In this document: positions 53,770 through 62,302 of the stretch, piece after piece | Layout: each line of letters begins with the position of its first letter | Numbering within the stretch: the first letter of the stretch is position 1 | Assembly (NCBI GenBank): GCA_027452245.1 | Contig: DAIDGW010000080.1 | Coordinates: forward strand, 1 to 64,000 | Length of the DNA: 64,000 nucleotides | From: Acidobacteriaceae bacterium | GTDB lineage: Bacteria > Acidobacteriota > Terriglobia > Terriglobales > Acidobacteriaceae | Direction of reading: 5' to 3' | The notes under the pieces: model-generated | The model's database searches: none | Seen by the model: only the letters and a program-made list of their open reading frames with translations | Told to the model about the DNA's origin: nothing | Program-made: the position numbers and the translations under genes

Positions 53770-54780
53770 TCAAAACTTCTTAGCTACCATTGGAACGTCT
53801 TCCGACACGCCCGTTCTCAGACTCCGGTATGCCGCATCGAGAATCTCTTGGTTCTGCCAGCCTTCCTCACCGGGCACAGGAAATTCAGCTTTTCCCTCCA
53901 AGGCAGCAGAAAACGCGTCCACTTGTCGCCCATAGGCATCTGCGTTCGAAATAACTTCCCTTTCGACTACGACTCCGTTGCGATGTACTTTCAATTCGAC
54001 GGGCTTATCAACGGTAAGTCCATTGTGGGCCTCAATGCTGCCCCCTTCACCGACAATTTCGAGGGGCGTACGATATTCGGATCGCGTCGAGACCAGAACC
54101 GATGCCAGAGTTCCGCGCGCAAATTCGAGAGACAAGACGGACGATGCTTCAACATCCCCAGAATCTTCGTCGCTCATGGCCCTCGCACTCACGCGTACAA
54201 TTTCGTCGTCAAGGATGTACCGAAGCGAATCGATGCAGTGTACGCCAACATCCGCAATCGGGCCTCCCCCAGCGATCTTTGCGTCCGTCAGCCATTTGCG
54301 CGGATGCGTTCGTGCCGGGTAGGAAAACTCGGAGCGAGCAAAAACCGGTTTCCCGATCTGGCCGCTAGCGATGCGATCGCGAAAAGCCTTTGTGCTGCGT
54401 TCAAACCGGAAAATCTGCGCCACGCCCAGCAGCAATTTCGCATTTCGTGCTGCTTCGACCATTTTTCGGCACTCGTCGGCGTTCATGCCCATCGGCTTCT
54501 CGCAAAGCACAGGCTTACCACACCTCAGTGCGAGCAGCACATCGTCCAAGTGACAACTGTTCGGGGTGGTGACGAAGACAGCGTCAACCTCGGGAGACCG
54601 GCAAAGATCTTCGGCGGAATCAAACGCCTGCGCAATCTTGTATTCAGCCGCAGACGCTTGCGCCTTTTGCATATCACGGCGCGACAAAGCAGTGACTCGG
54701 CTGTTCTGGGCCAATGAGAAACCGGGCATCAGCCGACGCACTGCATGCAGTCCAAAACCTAAGATGCCATAGCGGATCAT
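53770..54780 (-). CDS. Gfo/Idh/MocA-family oxidoreductase
   Basis: A 336-residue NAD(P)-dependent oxidoreductase. The N-terminal Rossmann fold starts with GILGFGLHAVRRLMPGF, and the conserved CEKPMG (a catalytic Lys-Pro pair) lies near residue 95. The C-terminal substrate domain has the GGPIADVGVHCIDSLRY block with the usual catalytic His. The family oxidises or reduces sugars, inositols or keto-sugars; the substrate is unknown, but the many glycoside hydrolases nearby make a sugar likely. It converges with the aldehyde dehydrogenase gene. Confidence 0.92.
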   Translation of the reverse strand: MIRYGILGFGLHAVRRLMPGFSLAQNSRVTALSRRDMQKAQASAAEYKIAQAFDSAEDLCRSPEVDAVFVTTPNSCHLDDVLLALRCGKPVLCEKPMGMNADECRKMVEAARNAKLLLGVAQIFRFERSTKAFRDRIASGQIGKPVFARSEFSYPARTHPRKWLTDAKIAGGGPIADVGVHCIDSLRYILDDEIVRVSARAMSDEDSGDVEASSVLSLEFARGTLASVLVSTRSEYRTPLEIVGEGGSIEAHNGLTVDKPVELKVHRNGVVVEREVISNADAYGRQVDAFSAALEGKAEFPVPGEEGWQNQEILDAAYRSLRTGVSEDVPMVAKKF

Positions 54781-54870
54781 AGATGGGAAACATCCAGTGT
54801 AATCCTCATCGCTCGAACTAGGCAGACATATCCTCTGGGTTTCGCATTCAACTCAGAATTGAAGTCTGGC

Positions 54871-55359
54871 TTAGCGATGTGCCATGCCGTAGGCGATTGC
54901 TCCGGCCGATGCTCCGATATCCACCACCGAGGTGAGTCGCTCGAGCCTATGGTGTCCTGATCTATGGAAGAAATAGCTGATACCCACGACGCTACCTGTC
55001 TCGAGAGCAAAGTTTGTCGCGAGTGCGGGAGTGCTGCCGGTGAACAACCGCGTCACGGGATTCAGTTCCCTTCCGCCATTTGCGAGATTAGCGCGGGTAA
55101 CCAGAAAATCGCCGGCACTAAAGGCCGCGACACTCGCAAACAGAACGCGGTTTTTGTTATCCCAGAATCGATGCGGACGTGGTACCTCTCGCGTCACGGG
55201 CACGAATGTGACCGGAGGGGGAGACATGGAAGCAGTCGAGGTGCTTAATGCAGCGGCAAAAGCATTCTGCTGGGCGCAAACAGGTACCGATTGCGCCGAC
55301 ACAAGCGCCATCACGAGTAATGCTTGCCCGAGAAATACGCGGACGCAGACTCTTCGCAT
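54871..55359 (-). CDS. small secreted or membrane protein, unknown function
   Basis: A 162-residue protein from the ATG at 55359, which opens a signal peptide (VFLGQALLVMALVSAQSVPV). The mature part has RFWDNKNRVLFASVAAFSAG, a GRELNPVTRLFTG stretch and two hydrophobic segments. Proteins with the DxxNxxLFxxxA pattern and an ELNP motif are common in this phylum as hypotheticals; I do not know a function. It lies alone upstream of the Gfo/Idh/MocA gene, in the same direction. Confidence 0.75.
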   Translation of the reverse strand: MRRVCVRVFLGQALLVMALVSAQSVPVCAQQNAFAAALSTSTASMSPPPVTFVPVTREVPRPHRFWDNKNRVLFASVAAFSAGDFLVTRANLANGGRELNPVTRLFTGSTPALATNFALETGSVVGISYFFHRSGHHRLERLTSVVDIGASAGAIAYGMAHR

Positions 55360-55390
55360 GACTTTAGTGTCGGCCAAGTACTGGCCCCCG

Positions 55391-55424
55391 GTACTAGTAC
55401 TATCGTATCTCCGAAAATCGGGGA
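55391..55424. promoter_or_regulatory. two palindromes upstream of the small secreted protein gene
   Basis: GTACTAGTAC (55391-55400) is a perfect 10-bp palindrome. TCTCCGA-AAA-TCGGGGA (55408-55424) is a 7-bp inverted repeat with one mismatch. They are 7 bases apart and about 35-65 bases upstream of the start codon of the minus-strand gene. Confidence 0.4.
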
Positions 55425-55592
55425 ATGGCCCTAAAGTGGTGCAAAAGAAGACCCTAGCATCCAGAACGGAGTCTTGCTCGTATCCTTCTGAAAAAATTGC
55501 TGGTAACACGGGCTCCCGGCCGCCCGGGTCTGGGTACGGCGATGGGATCAGAAACGCTTCCTTCTGCCACTCTGCGCCCTCGCTGGAACTAG

Positions 55593-55621
55593 AGGGTTCC
55601 GGTTGCTCAGGCCGAAACCCT
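55593..55621 (-). terminator. hairpin after the second Oar-like receptor gene
   Basis: AGGGTTCCGG and CCGAAACCCT form a 10-bp stem with one mismatch and a 9-base loop, about 20 bases after the stop of the minus-strand receptor gene. There is no clear T run. Confidence 0.4.
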
Positions 55622-55641
55622 GAGTGGACCTTTGCGTAAGA

Positions 55642-58600
55642 TTAGAAAGTAAGACGCAGCGCGATCTGAACAATTCTCGGATCAAACGTCTGAAATACCT
55701 GCCCGAAGGTCGGGGAGGTAAGGGTGGTATTGGGATCCATGAACTGCGTGTGATTGAAGACGTTAAAGGCCTCCAGCCGGAATTCGGCATTCAGGCTTTC
55801 GAAAACCTGAGTTGATTTTGCGAGGGCTAGGTCAAGGTTCGTGCGGCTGGGCCCGCGGAAAATCCCGCGGCCGGTGCCGTAAGTGCGAAGTGACGGCGTT
55901 GTCTGGGCACAATTATCGGACGGAAGAATGTGCGAGATGGCAGCCGGCGCCTCCGTACTGCACGGCGTTCCAATGGGATACTGGTTGGCCGTGAACGTAG
56001 CAGGATCAAAATAGATGTTGGAATGATTATTGCTCTTTGGATTGAGAGTTCGTACACCGTTATAGCCGGACGAGAACAAAGCATTCGTCAGGAAAAGATC
56101 GCCCGCGCCCGACGTTCCCGGATCGTCAAACGCATATCCAGACCCCAACTGAGAATTCACGGTCAAGGGAAAGCCGGTTCGCCAGCTGAAGATGGGATAC
56201 AGAGTCCAACCCTTGAGAAGCGATTTCGGTCCGGTTTCCCACGCTTGCTCGAAGGGCAATTCCCATCCCCCGCTGAGCGTGATGCGATGCGTCACATCGT
56301 AATCGGAGGATCCGCGGAACGCGCCGATGTCATAGGCAGGCACGCCTTGAGAGCTGTTAAATCTTCCTGACGCATTGTCGATACTGTGGCCATAGGTGTA
56401 GCCCAGAGTGAAATATGTATTACCCAAGCGACTGCTCATGTTCTGCTTGGTGAGCGAGGCCTGAAGGCTGTTATAGCTGGCGAAGCCTTTGTTCACGCGT
56501 GTGTTTTGCCAACCCTGGATCGGGCAAACGGATGCCGCATTCACTGTGCCGAGGACTGGATCAATATACGAATTGTTGTTGGCAGCATAGTTGGCGCAGT
56601 AATTGATTATTTCCGCATTGGTTTGGCCGAGATTCAAAATTCGGCTTGTGGTTCCCAGGATCATGGGATTACCTACGATGTTCACCGGCAGAATCTTCGA
56701 GTCGCTGCCAACATAATTTACTTCGGCCTGTAAGCTGCGAACGATCTCCCGCTGTACGCTCAGGTTGTACTGGTAGACATACGGAGCGCGCAGGTGTGGA
56801 TCGGCGGTGGACACACCCCAAGGCAAGAACCCTGATTTCACCCAATCTACGTTCCCGGCGGGCGGTTTGGAAGGAAATGGATTTGGCTGGCCGACTGCGG
56901 GATAGGGATTGGACATGTAAGTCACTGGCGAAGACTGCACTGCCGGAAGATTGGGGAAATTGAATGAAGCATATCCGGCATAGGGAGGGCCGCCGTTCAT
57001 ATCAACGTTGTCCGAGGCATTGACGATATCCCAGAAGATTCCAGCCCCGCCACGAATGCTGGTTCTATGATCGCCCCAAGGATCCCAGGCGAATCCGAAA
57101 CGCGGTGCGATGTTTTTTCTATCGGGGAAATTCGTTCCCCGAGGTGCACCTGCATCTCCCGGAAACTCCAGTCCCACCGGAGCATAAATGAATCGCGTCG
57201 ACTGCACGCCTTGCTGGAAGTTTTGTGTTCTACCCAAGGTATCCAGCTTGGGCGTGCTGTAGTCATAACGAAGGCCGAGCGTCAGCACCAGATTGCTTCT
57301 GACCCGCCACTCGTCCTGAACAAATCCATACGAAGCTTTTGTTCTCACGTTGTTCGGAGCATTCGGTCCTTGCGAGAAGAAGTTCGGAATACCCAGGAGG
57401 AAGTTGGCGTATTCGTTCCCCGTGCCCGGTCCATAATTGGCGAAGAAGTAATACCCCGACATTTCGTACCCGTATTGCAAATTGTCCTGATAGGGAGAGA
57501 TTCCGCCGCCGAACTTCCATGTGTTATTGCCCTTGACCCACGTCAGCGTATCTGACAGGGCGTAGGTCGTATCAGCGTAGGAGGTCGGTCCGTTAAATGT
57601 ATTGAAGCCCAAGTTGAGACCATTGTTGAACGACATGAATGGGGGACCAGAACTCAGATCGGGGGTAATGTTGAATCCCAGTTGCTGAGGCCCGGGCAGC
57701 GCAGCAAGGGGTTGCGCGGACTGCAGATATCGCCGCTGGGCTGTAAAGCGGAGCTCATTCAGCAGATTGCCGGCAAAAGTGTGCGTGTACGCCAGATTTG
57801 AAAAGTAAATGTCGGTTTTGTTGCCCACCGGAAATCCAGGTGCTGTAGCCGAAAGCTGGGCAAAGGGATCGGTCTGGTTGAGGCGTTGCCCACCAACCGT
57901 GAATGACAATCTGTCTTTGTCACTGATATTGAAGTCGAGTTTTCCTGTCAGCTCATTGCGGTTGTCCGTAGCATTCGCTGCCGACGAGATCAAACCGCTA
58001 GAAGAAGTAGGAATCACGCCCAGACCAATATAGTTAGCGGCTGCCGAATTTATCTTGGTTGGATCGATAATTGCCTGCGCCGCGAGAGTGGGGTTCGACT
58101 GGAAATAAGGGTTTGCCTGCAAGAAAGCCACGACATTGGGATCGGGTCCACCATTCACTGATTGGGAAAAGTTTCCTTTGAGTTCTTGCGGAGTGAACGC
58201 GGGAGTGTTTGACACCGTTTCGGCCGCATTCTGCCGCTGTCCCTGGTAGGAAACAAAGAAGAAAAAACGGTCTTTGCCTTCTAGTATATGTGGGAGGGTG
58301 AGCGGACCACCGAGGGTGCCTCCGAACTGATTTCGCTTCAATACGTTTCTCGGCAGTGATTCCTGGATATTGAAATAAGTGTTGGCATCGAAGGCGTCGT
58401 TGCGCACGTAATCGAAGACCGATCCATGCAGGCGATTGGTGCCCGACTTGGTAACAACACTGATTATGCCTCCAGCATTTCTCCCATATTCAGCGGAATA
58501 ATTACTCTCGAGAATTCGGAATTCGGCAATCGAATCGGGATTCGGATTAAACACGACATCGTTATTCAAAAGGTTGTTGTTGTTGCCGCCATCCATAAGA

Positions 58601-59172
58601 TAGGTGACCATCTCCGGACGGCCACCAGCCACGCTGAAACCGGAACCATGCTGCGCACTCGGATCGGCATCGGTAACCCCAGGTTGGAGCAGTGCCAGGC
58701 TCAACACATCACGTCCATTCAATGGCATGTCGACGATAGGCCGGTCTGTGACGGAATCTCCGACAGTGGCATTCACCGTCTCCACCCCCGAGGTTTTCGT
58801 GGTGACTGTGATGACTTGGCTGACCGCCCCGATGGTCAATTTGAAGTCGATGCGTAGCGTCTGATTGATTTCCAGCTTTCGGTCTTCGGTTTTGGAAATC
58901 GCAAAGCCTTCGTGCTGCGCGGTCACCTGATACGTCCCAATCGGCAGAGCCAGCACCTCGAAATATCCGGAGTCGTTGGTGACCGTGTGATTTTCCACGC
59001 CCGTCGCTACATTTGTAACCGTTACGGTCGTGCCCGGTATGATCGCACCCTGGGTGTCGGTTACGTTTCCGACGATCTGGCCGGCGGCATTCTGGCCAAA
59101 AGCCAATTTCAAGGGCGAAAAGACCAGCAGTATCAAGACCGCGCGCAAGGCAAAAGTCTTCATGGTTTGCAT
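55642..59172 (-). CDS. Oar-like TonB-dependent outer-membrane receptor (second)
   Basis: A 1176-residue outer-membrane protein. A signal peptide ends near LAFGQNA. A carboxypeptidase-regulatory-like domain follows (about 30-115, GNVTDTQGAIIPGTTVTVTN), then a plug (about 120-250) with MPLNGRDVLSLALLQPG, and a large barrel finishing in RLTF. The first Met has AAGGTG upstream. It has its own promoter, with a perfect palindrome over the -10 area (59252-59271), so its expression is probably repressed by a sugar-responsive regulator. The neighbouring genes upstream (GH2, SDR and GH63-like) share its direction and probably its pathway. The ligand is unknown. Confidence 0.92.
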   Translation of the reverse strand: MQTMKTFALRAVLILLVFSPLKLAFGQNAAGQIVGNVTDTQGAIIPGTTVTVTNVATGVENHTVTNDSGYFEVLALPIGTYQVTAQHEGFAISKTEDRKLEINQTLRIDFKLTIGAVSQVITVTTKTSGVETVNATVGDSVTDRPIVDMPLNGRDVLSLALLQPGVTDADPSAQHGSGFSVAGGRPEMVTYLMDGGNNNNLLNNDVVFNPNPDSIAEFRILESNYSAEYGRNAGGIISVVTKSGTNRLHGSVFDYVRNDAFDANTYFNIQESLPRNVLKRNQFGGTLGGPLTLPHILEGKDRFFFFVSYQGQRQNAAETVSNTPAFTPQELKGNFSQSVNGGPDPNVVAFLQANPYFQSNPTLAAQAIIDPTKINSAAANYIGLGVIPTSSSGLISSAANATDNRNELTGKLDFNISDKDRLSFTVGGQRLNQTDPFAQLSATAPGFPVGNKTDIYFSNLAYTHTFAGNLLNELRFTAQRRYLQSAQPLAALPGPQQLGFNITPDLSSGPPFMSFNNGLNLGFNTFNGPTSYADTTYALSDTLTWVKGNNTWKFGGGISPYQDNLQYGYEMSGYYFFANYGPGTGNEYANFLLGIPNFFSQGPNAPNNVRTKASYGFVQDEWRVRSNLVLTLGLRYDYSTPKLDTLGRTQNFQQGVQSTRFIYAPVGLEFPGDAGAPRGTNFPDRKNIAPRFGFAWDPWGDHRTSIRGGAGIFWDIVNASDNVDMNGGPPYAGYASFNFPNLPAVQSSPVTYMSNPYPAVGQPNPFPSKPPAGNVDWVKSGFLPWGVSTADPHLRAPYVYQYNLSVQREIVRSLQAEVNYVGSDSKILPVNIVGNPMILGTTSRILNLGQTNAEIINYCANYAANNNSYIDPVLGTVNAASVCPIQGWQNTRVNKGFASYNSLQASLTKQNMSSRLGNTYFTLGYTYGHSIDNASGRFNSSQGVPAYDIGAFRGSSDYDVTHRITLSGGWELPFEQAWETGPKSLLKGWTLYPIFSWRTGFPLTVNSQLGSGYAFDDPGTSGAGDLFLTNALFSSGYNGVRTLNPKSNNHSNIYFDPATFTANQYPIGTPCSTEAPAAISHILPSDNCAQTTPSLRTYGTGRGIFRGPSRTNLDLALAKSTQVFESLNAEFRLEAFNVFNHTQFMDPNTTLTSPTFGQVFQTFDPRIVQIALRLTF

Positions 59173-59251
59173 AGAGCACCTTTCGAACGAGCTGTGACTT
59201 CGGAGCCCGCCTGCCGTACCGCACCAAAATGAATAGATCGCTATCCGTTAC

Positions 59252-59271
59252 TGTATGCAGTATTGCATACA
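59252..59271. promoter_or_regulatory. perfect 20-bp palindromic operator
   Basis: TGTATGCA-GTAT-TGCATACA is a perfect inverted repeat with 8-bp arms. It overlaps the predicted -10 position of the minus-strand receptor gene, 80 bases before its start. The form resembles operators of GntR/FCD-type repressors, though the regulator is not in the window. Confidence 0.7.
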
Positions 59272-59287
59272 ATGTTGCAGACAGCGT

Positions 59288-59293
59288 TGTCAA
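59288..59293 (-). promoter_or_regulatory. -35 element of the second receptor gene
   Basis: A perfect TTGACA on the minus strand, 17-18 bases before the palindrome's TATGCA. Together they make a housekeeping-type promoter whose -10 lies inside the operator. It lies directly after the stop of the GH2 gene. Confidence 0.5.
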
Positions 59294-59318
59294 GATTTTT
59301 TTGAGTTCTTCGGGGAAG

Positions 59319-61433
59319 CTAATGGGTAGAGGGACCGACCGATGCCGTGGTTCCACCTTCTTGCGGATTCCGCCACAAGGCCCACTGTTGAGCAGCCATG
59401 AATCCTGTCGGACGGAACAACGTGAACTCCAGCCGCAGGACATCGGTTTTTTGAACATCCCACTTCTGGCTCAAGGTTTGTGGCAGACCCATTTCCGGCA
59501 AGACCCGCGAACCACTAATCACGGTCTTATTATCTGCATCCAGCACGCGCCACTTCGCCACATAACCGACCAGAGGATAAGAGGGTAATTCGTCTTCCGA
59601 GCGACGTGAGACGATTGCGTGAAAACCGACGGGTTTGCCGTTTCCGTCGTAATTCCAGCCCAAATGCACCACAGCCGGTGAATTTTCCTGCTGCCAGGCA
59701 TAGTAAGAGGGTTTGCGCTGACGGTTCTGGTCGACGACCCCATGATCGACCCAGTGGTCATCTTGCCCAGGTCTCAAGTTATGAAACGACCGGTAATCCT
59801 GGTAGCACCATAGAAGAGCTCCTGCAATCCAATCCTGTTTGCCGAGCAATGCCAACTGTTCGCGTATGATTCGCACCCTTTCCCGGTCGGCAACACCGGC
59901 ATTGACCGCAAACACCCCCGGGTATCCGAATTCACTGACCAGGACCATCTTGTCTGGGTACCCTTTGGAGATCTTTTCAATGGCGGGAAGAAGCAGATTC
60001 TCCGGCCCATCCCAGGAGCCAAAGTATTGGTTCCACATAATGAAATCTGCAAACCGCGACGCATTCGTTGCTGGATCTACAAAGGCAATGAGATCGTCGG
60101 CAAAGCTGACATAGCGGTTTGGATCCAATTGTTTCGAGAGCGCATACATGGTCTTGAAATAGGCGATTCCACCCGGAGTGTTGGTCGCGCTTTCATTCTC
60201 CATGCTCCAGGCGAAGATGCTGGGATGGTTATAGTTTTGCTCGATCAGATCGCGGAGCAGTTGTTTCGCCAGAGCAACCACCCTGGGATTGGTCATCTGC
60301 GCCTCACTGAACTGCCACATGGGGACCTCGGGAATCATGAGAATCCCATTGCGGTCGGCAAAGTCATAAATGTACGGATTCTGCTGATAGTGCACGGGCC
60401 GTGTGAGGGTAGTCTGCAGATTTTTCAGATCGTCGTAATCGTGCAGCATCGTCCCGCGTGTCTCGGCCAAACCTTCCCACGGGGAATCTTCATGTCTCGT
60501 CAGGCCGGTGAGGCGAATGCGTTCGCCATTCAGATACAGATGACGGTCGCGAATCTCGATGGTCCGGACACCGAAGTTGTCGGAAATATCGTCCAGAATT
60601 TGACTGTGGTTCGTGCTGACCTGCACGTCGCTCCGATAAAGGAACGGATTATCGATTCCCCACAGATGAACTTGGGGAATCTGCACGGTGAGATCGACCG
60701 TTTGCTTTCCAGGAGGAACTATCAGTTCCCTGTCTGCTGAGGCAACAACCGTATTGCCATTCGAGGTAAACACAGCCAGGTGAAAATGGAAAGGCTGATT
60801 TTTCTTGGTGACATTCTCGAACAGAATGTGGTCCGAAACCGAGGCAGTCGTCCCCGACGGGCGTGCGTCGATGTGCTGCCATCGAATCACGGCGGTATCG
60901 CTCAGCGTAATCCACGCATCGCGAACCATGCCCCCATAGGGCCACCAATCGTAGATTTTTCCAGTGGGACCAACCTTCAAGTCGGCTCCGGGAATCGTGT
61001 CCGCCTTCGGTTCGTTGTTGACTTCGACCACGAGCAGATTGGAATTCTTCAGAAACTTTGTGATGTCGAAGTAGTAGGCGTTATACCCGCCCTCATGCTC
61101 GCCCACGAGTTCGCCATTAAGCCACACCCGCGATTTGTAGAATGTAGCGCCGAAATGCAGTTCCACATGCTGGCTTTTCCACTCTGCAGGAGCGATAAAG
61201 TCTTTAAAGTACCAGCCATTTCCAATGAATTCTGAATGCTCACCGATGTTCCACGTGTGCGGAAGAGAGACAGACTCAAGATCATTCGGTTCCTGCCTGA
61301 ACCATGCCTGCTGCTCGCCGACGTTGGATGGGTCGATACGGAAATGCCAATTCGAATTGACATCCACTCGAACGCTGCCCAGAGCACCGGGGCACCATAA
61401 AGCCAGCAACAACAGAGCGCGTGAAAGTTTCAC
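59319..61433 (-). CDS. secreted glycoside hydrolase family 2 enzyme (beta-galactosidase/glucuronidase type)
   Basis: A 704-residue exported enzyme from a GTG start, with a signal peptide (ALLLLALWCPGALG). The order is a jelly-roll domain (about 25-190, with LPHTWNIGEHSEF and HFGATFYKSRVWLNGE), an immunoglobulin-like domain (about 195-290), and a TIM barrel (about 295-600). The catalytic acid/base is the Glu in the WSMENE segment and the nucleophile the Glu in VLVSEFGYPG. A C-terminal beta domain follows. GH2 enzymes remove beta-galactose, glucuronate or mannose; the specificity is not determined. It is 51 bases after the SDR gene. Confidence 0.92.
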   Translation of the reverse strand: MKLSRALLLLALWCPGALGSVRVDVNSNWHFRIDPSNVGEQQAWFRQEPNDLESVSLPHTWNIGEHSEFIGNGWYFKDFIAPAEWKSQHVELHFGATFYKSRVWLNGELVGEHEGGYNAYYFDITKFLKNSNLLVVEVNNEPKADTIPGADLKVGPTGKIYDWWPYGGMVRDAWITLSDTAVIRWQHIDARPSGTTASVSDHILFENVTKKNQPFHFHLAVFTSNGNTVVASADRELIVPPGKQTVDLTVQIPQVHLWGIDNPFLYRSDVQVSTNHSQILDDISDNFGVRTIEIRDRHLYLNGERIRLTGLTRHEDSPWEGLAETRGTMLHDYDDLKNLQTTLTRPVHYQQNPYIYDFADRNGILMIPEVPMWQFSEAQMTNPRVVALAKQLLRDLIEQNYNHPSIFAWSMENESATNTPGGIAYFKTMYALSKQLDPNRYVSFADDLIAFVDPATNASRFADFIMWNQYFGSWDGPENLLLPAIEKISKGYPDKMVLVSEFGYPGVFAVNAGVADRERVRIIREQLALLGKQDWIAGALLWCYQDYRSFHNLRPGQDDHWVDHGVVDQNRQRKPSYYAWQQENSPAVVHLGWNYDGNGKPVGFHAIVSRRSEDELPSYPLVGYVAKWRVLDADNKTVISGSRVLPEMGLPQTLSQKWDVQKTDVLRLEFTLFRPTGFMAAQQWALWRNPQEGGTTASVGPSTH

Positions 61434-61484
61434 CGAGTACCTCTCCCCTAAGTTTGACCATCTCGATGCCGCCGCCGGAAGACT

Positions 61485-62273
61485 TTAGGCGAGCCCGCCG
61501 CCGTCCACGACCAGATAGGCACCCGTGATCCATCGCGCCATGTCACTGGCGAGAAACAGCACCGCATTGGCAACGTCCTCAGGGGTCCCCACTCGCCGAA
61601 GCGGACGGTCTGCTGCTTCACGCATGAACTGACCGGGGTCTTCCCCGAGTTGACGACACTCTCCCGCCAGCATTGGTGTATCGATATCACCGGGACATAC
61701 GCAGTTGACCCTGACGTTTTTGGGACCGAAGTCGATTGCCATGGCGCGGGTGAGATTGAGAATGCCGCCTTTGGCAGCACAGTAAGCCGCCGCTTTTGGG
61801 CCGCCCTTCAGCGACCATCCCGATCCGGTATTGATGATCACTCCGCCTCCATTCCGGATCATGTGCGGTATCACTTCGTGCGACATGAGATAAGCTGCCT
61901 TCAGACCTACATCCAGAACTGCATCCCATTCGCCTTCTTGCAATTCGAGAACGTCTTTGCGTACCACAACACCAGCATTGTTGCAGAGGATATCGATCTT
62001 TCCGTACGCTGCGATTGTCTGTTCCACAGCACGATGGCAACCGTCGGAGGATCGAATGTCGCATTCGGCGAACATTGCCCTGTTGCCACCACCTTCGATT
62101 GCCCGAACAGTCTCTTTTCCTCCATCGCAATTGACATCGATGACGACGATAGAAGCGCCCATCTCGCTCAAACGAAGCGCGATTCCCCGCCCGATGCCGG
62201 AGCCCGCTCCTGTAATGAGTGCGACTTTCCCCTGGACCGAAAGCATCTCTGCCGCTTTGTTCTGCATATTCAT
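61485..62273 (-). CDS. short-chain dehydrogenase/reductase (SDR)
   Basis: A 262-residue classical SDR. The NAD-binding motif is TGAGSGIG, the NNAG block is present (CNNAGV), the catalytic Ser is in the NTGSGWS stretch, and the active-site YxxxK is YCAAKGG. The end IDTPMLAG and the C-terminal GAYLVVDGGG are typical. The ATG at 62273 is used; a TTG at 62306 would add 11 residues. The protein is cytoplasmic and probably converts a sugar or polyol derivative in the pathway of its glycosidase neighbours. It lies 30 bases after the GH63-like gene. Confidence 0.92.
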   Translation of the reverse strand: MNMQNKAAEMLSVQGKVALITGAGSGIGRGIALRLSEMGASIVVIDVNCDGGKETVRAIEGGGNRAMFAECDIRSSDGCHRAVEQTIAAYGKIDILCNNAGVVVRKDVLELQEGEWDAVLDVGLKAAYLMSHEVIPHMIRNGGGVIINTGSGWSLKGGPKAAAYCAAKGGILNLTRAMAIDFGPKNVRVNCVCPGDIDTPMLAGECRQLGEDPGQFMREAADRPLRRVGTPEDVANAVLFLASDMARWITGAYLVVDGGGLA

Positions 62274-62302
62274 GAACTTATTTGTCTCATTAGCTTGGCG
62301 TG

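Noticed and set aside
53698-54717. Open frame of 339 residues on the plus strand
   Set aside because: It lies fully antisense to the Gfo/Idh/MocA gene, which has clear family motifs.
60027-60740. Open frame of 237 residues on the plus strand
   Set aside because: Antisense to the GH2 gene; no domain or ribosome site.
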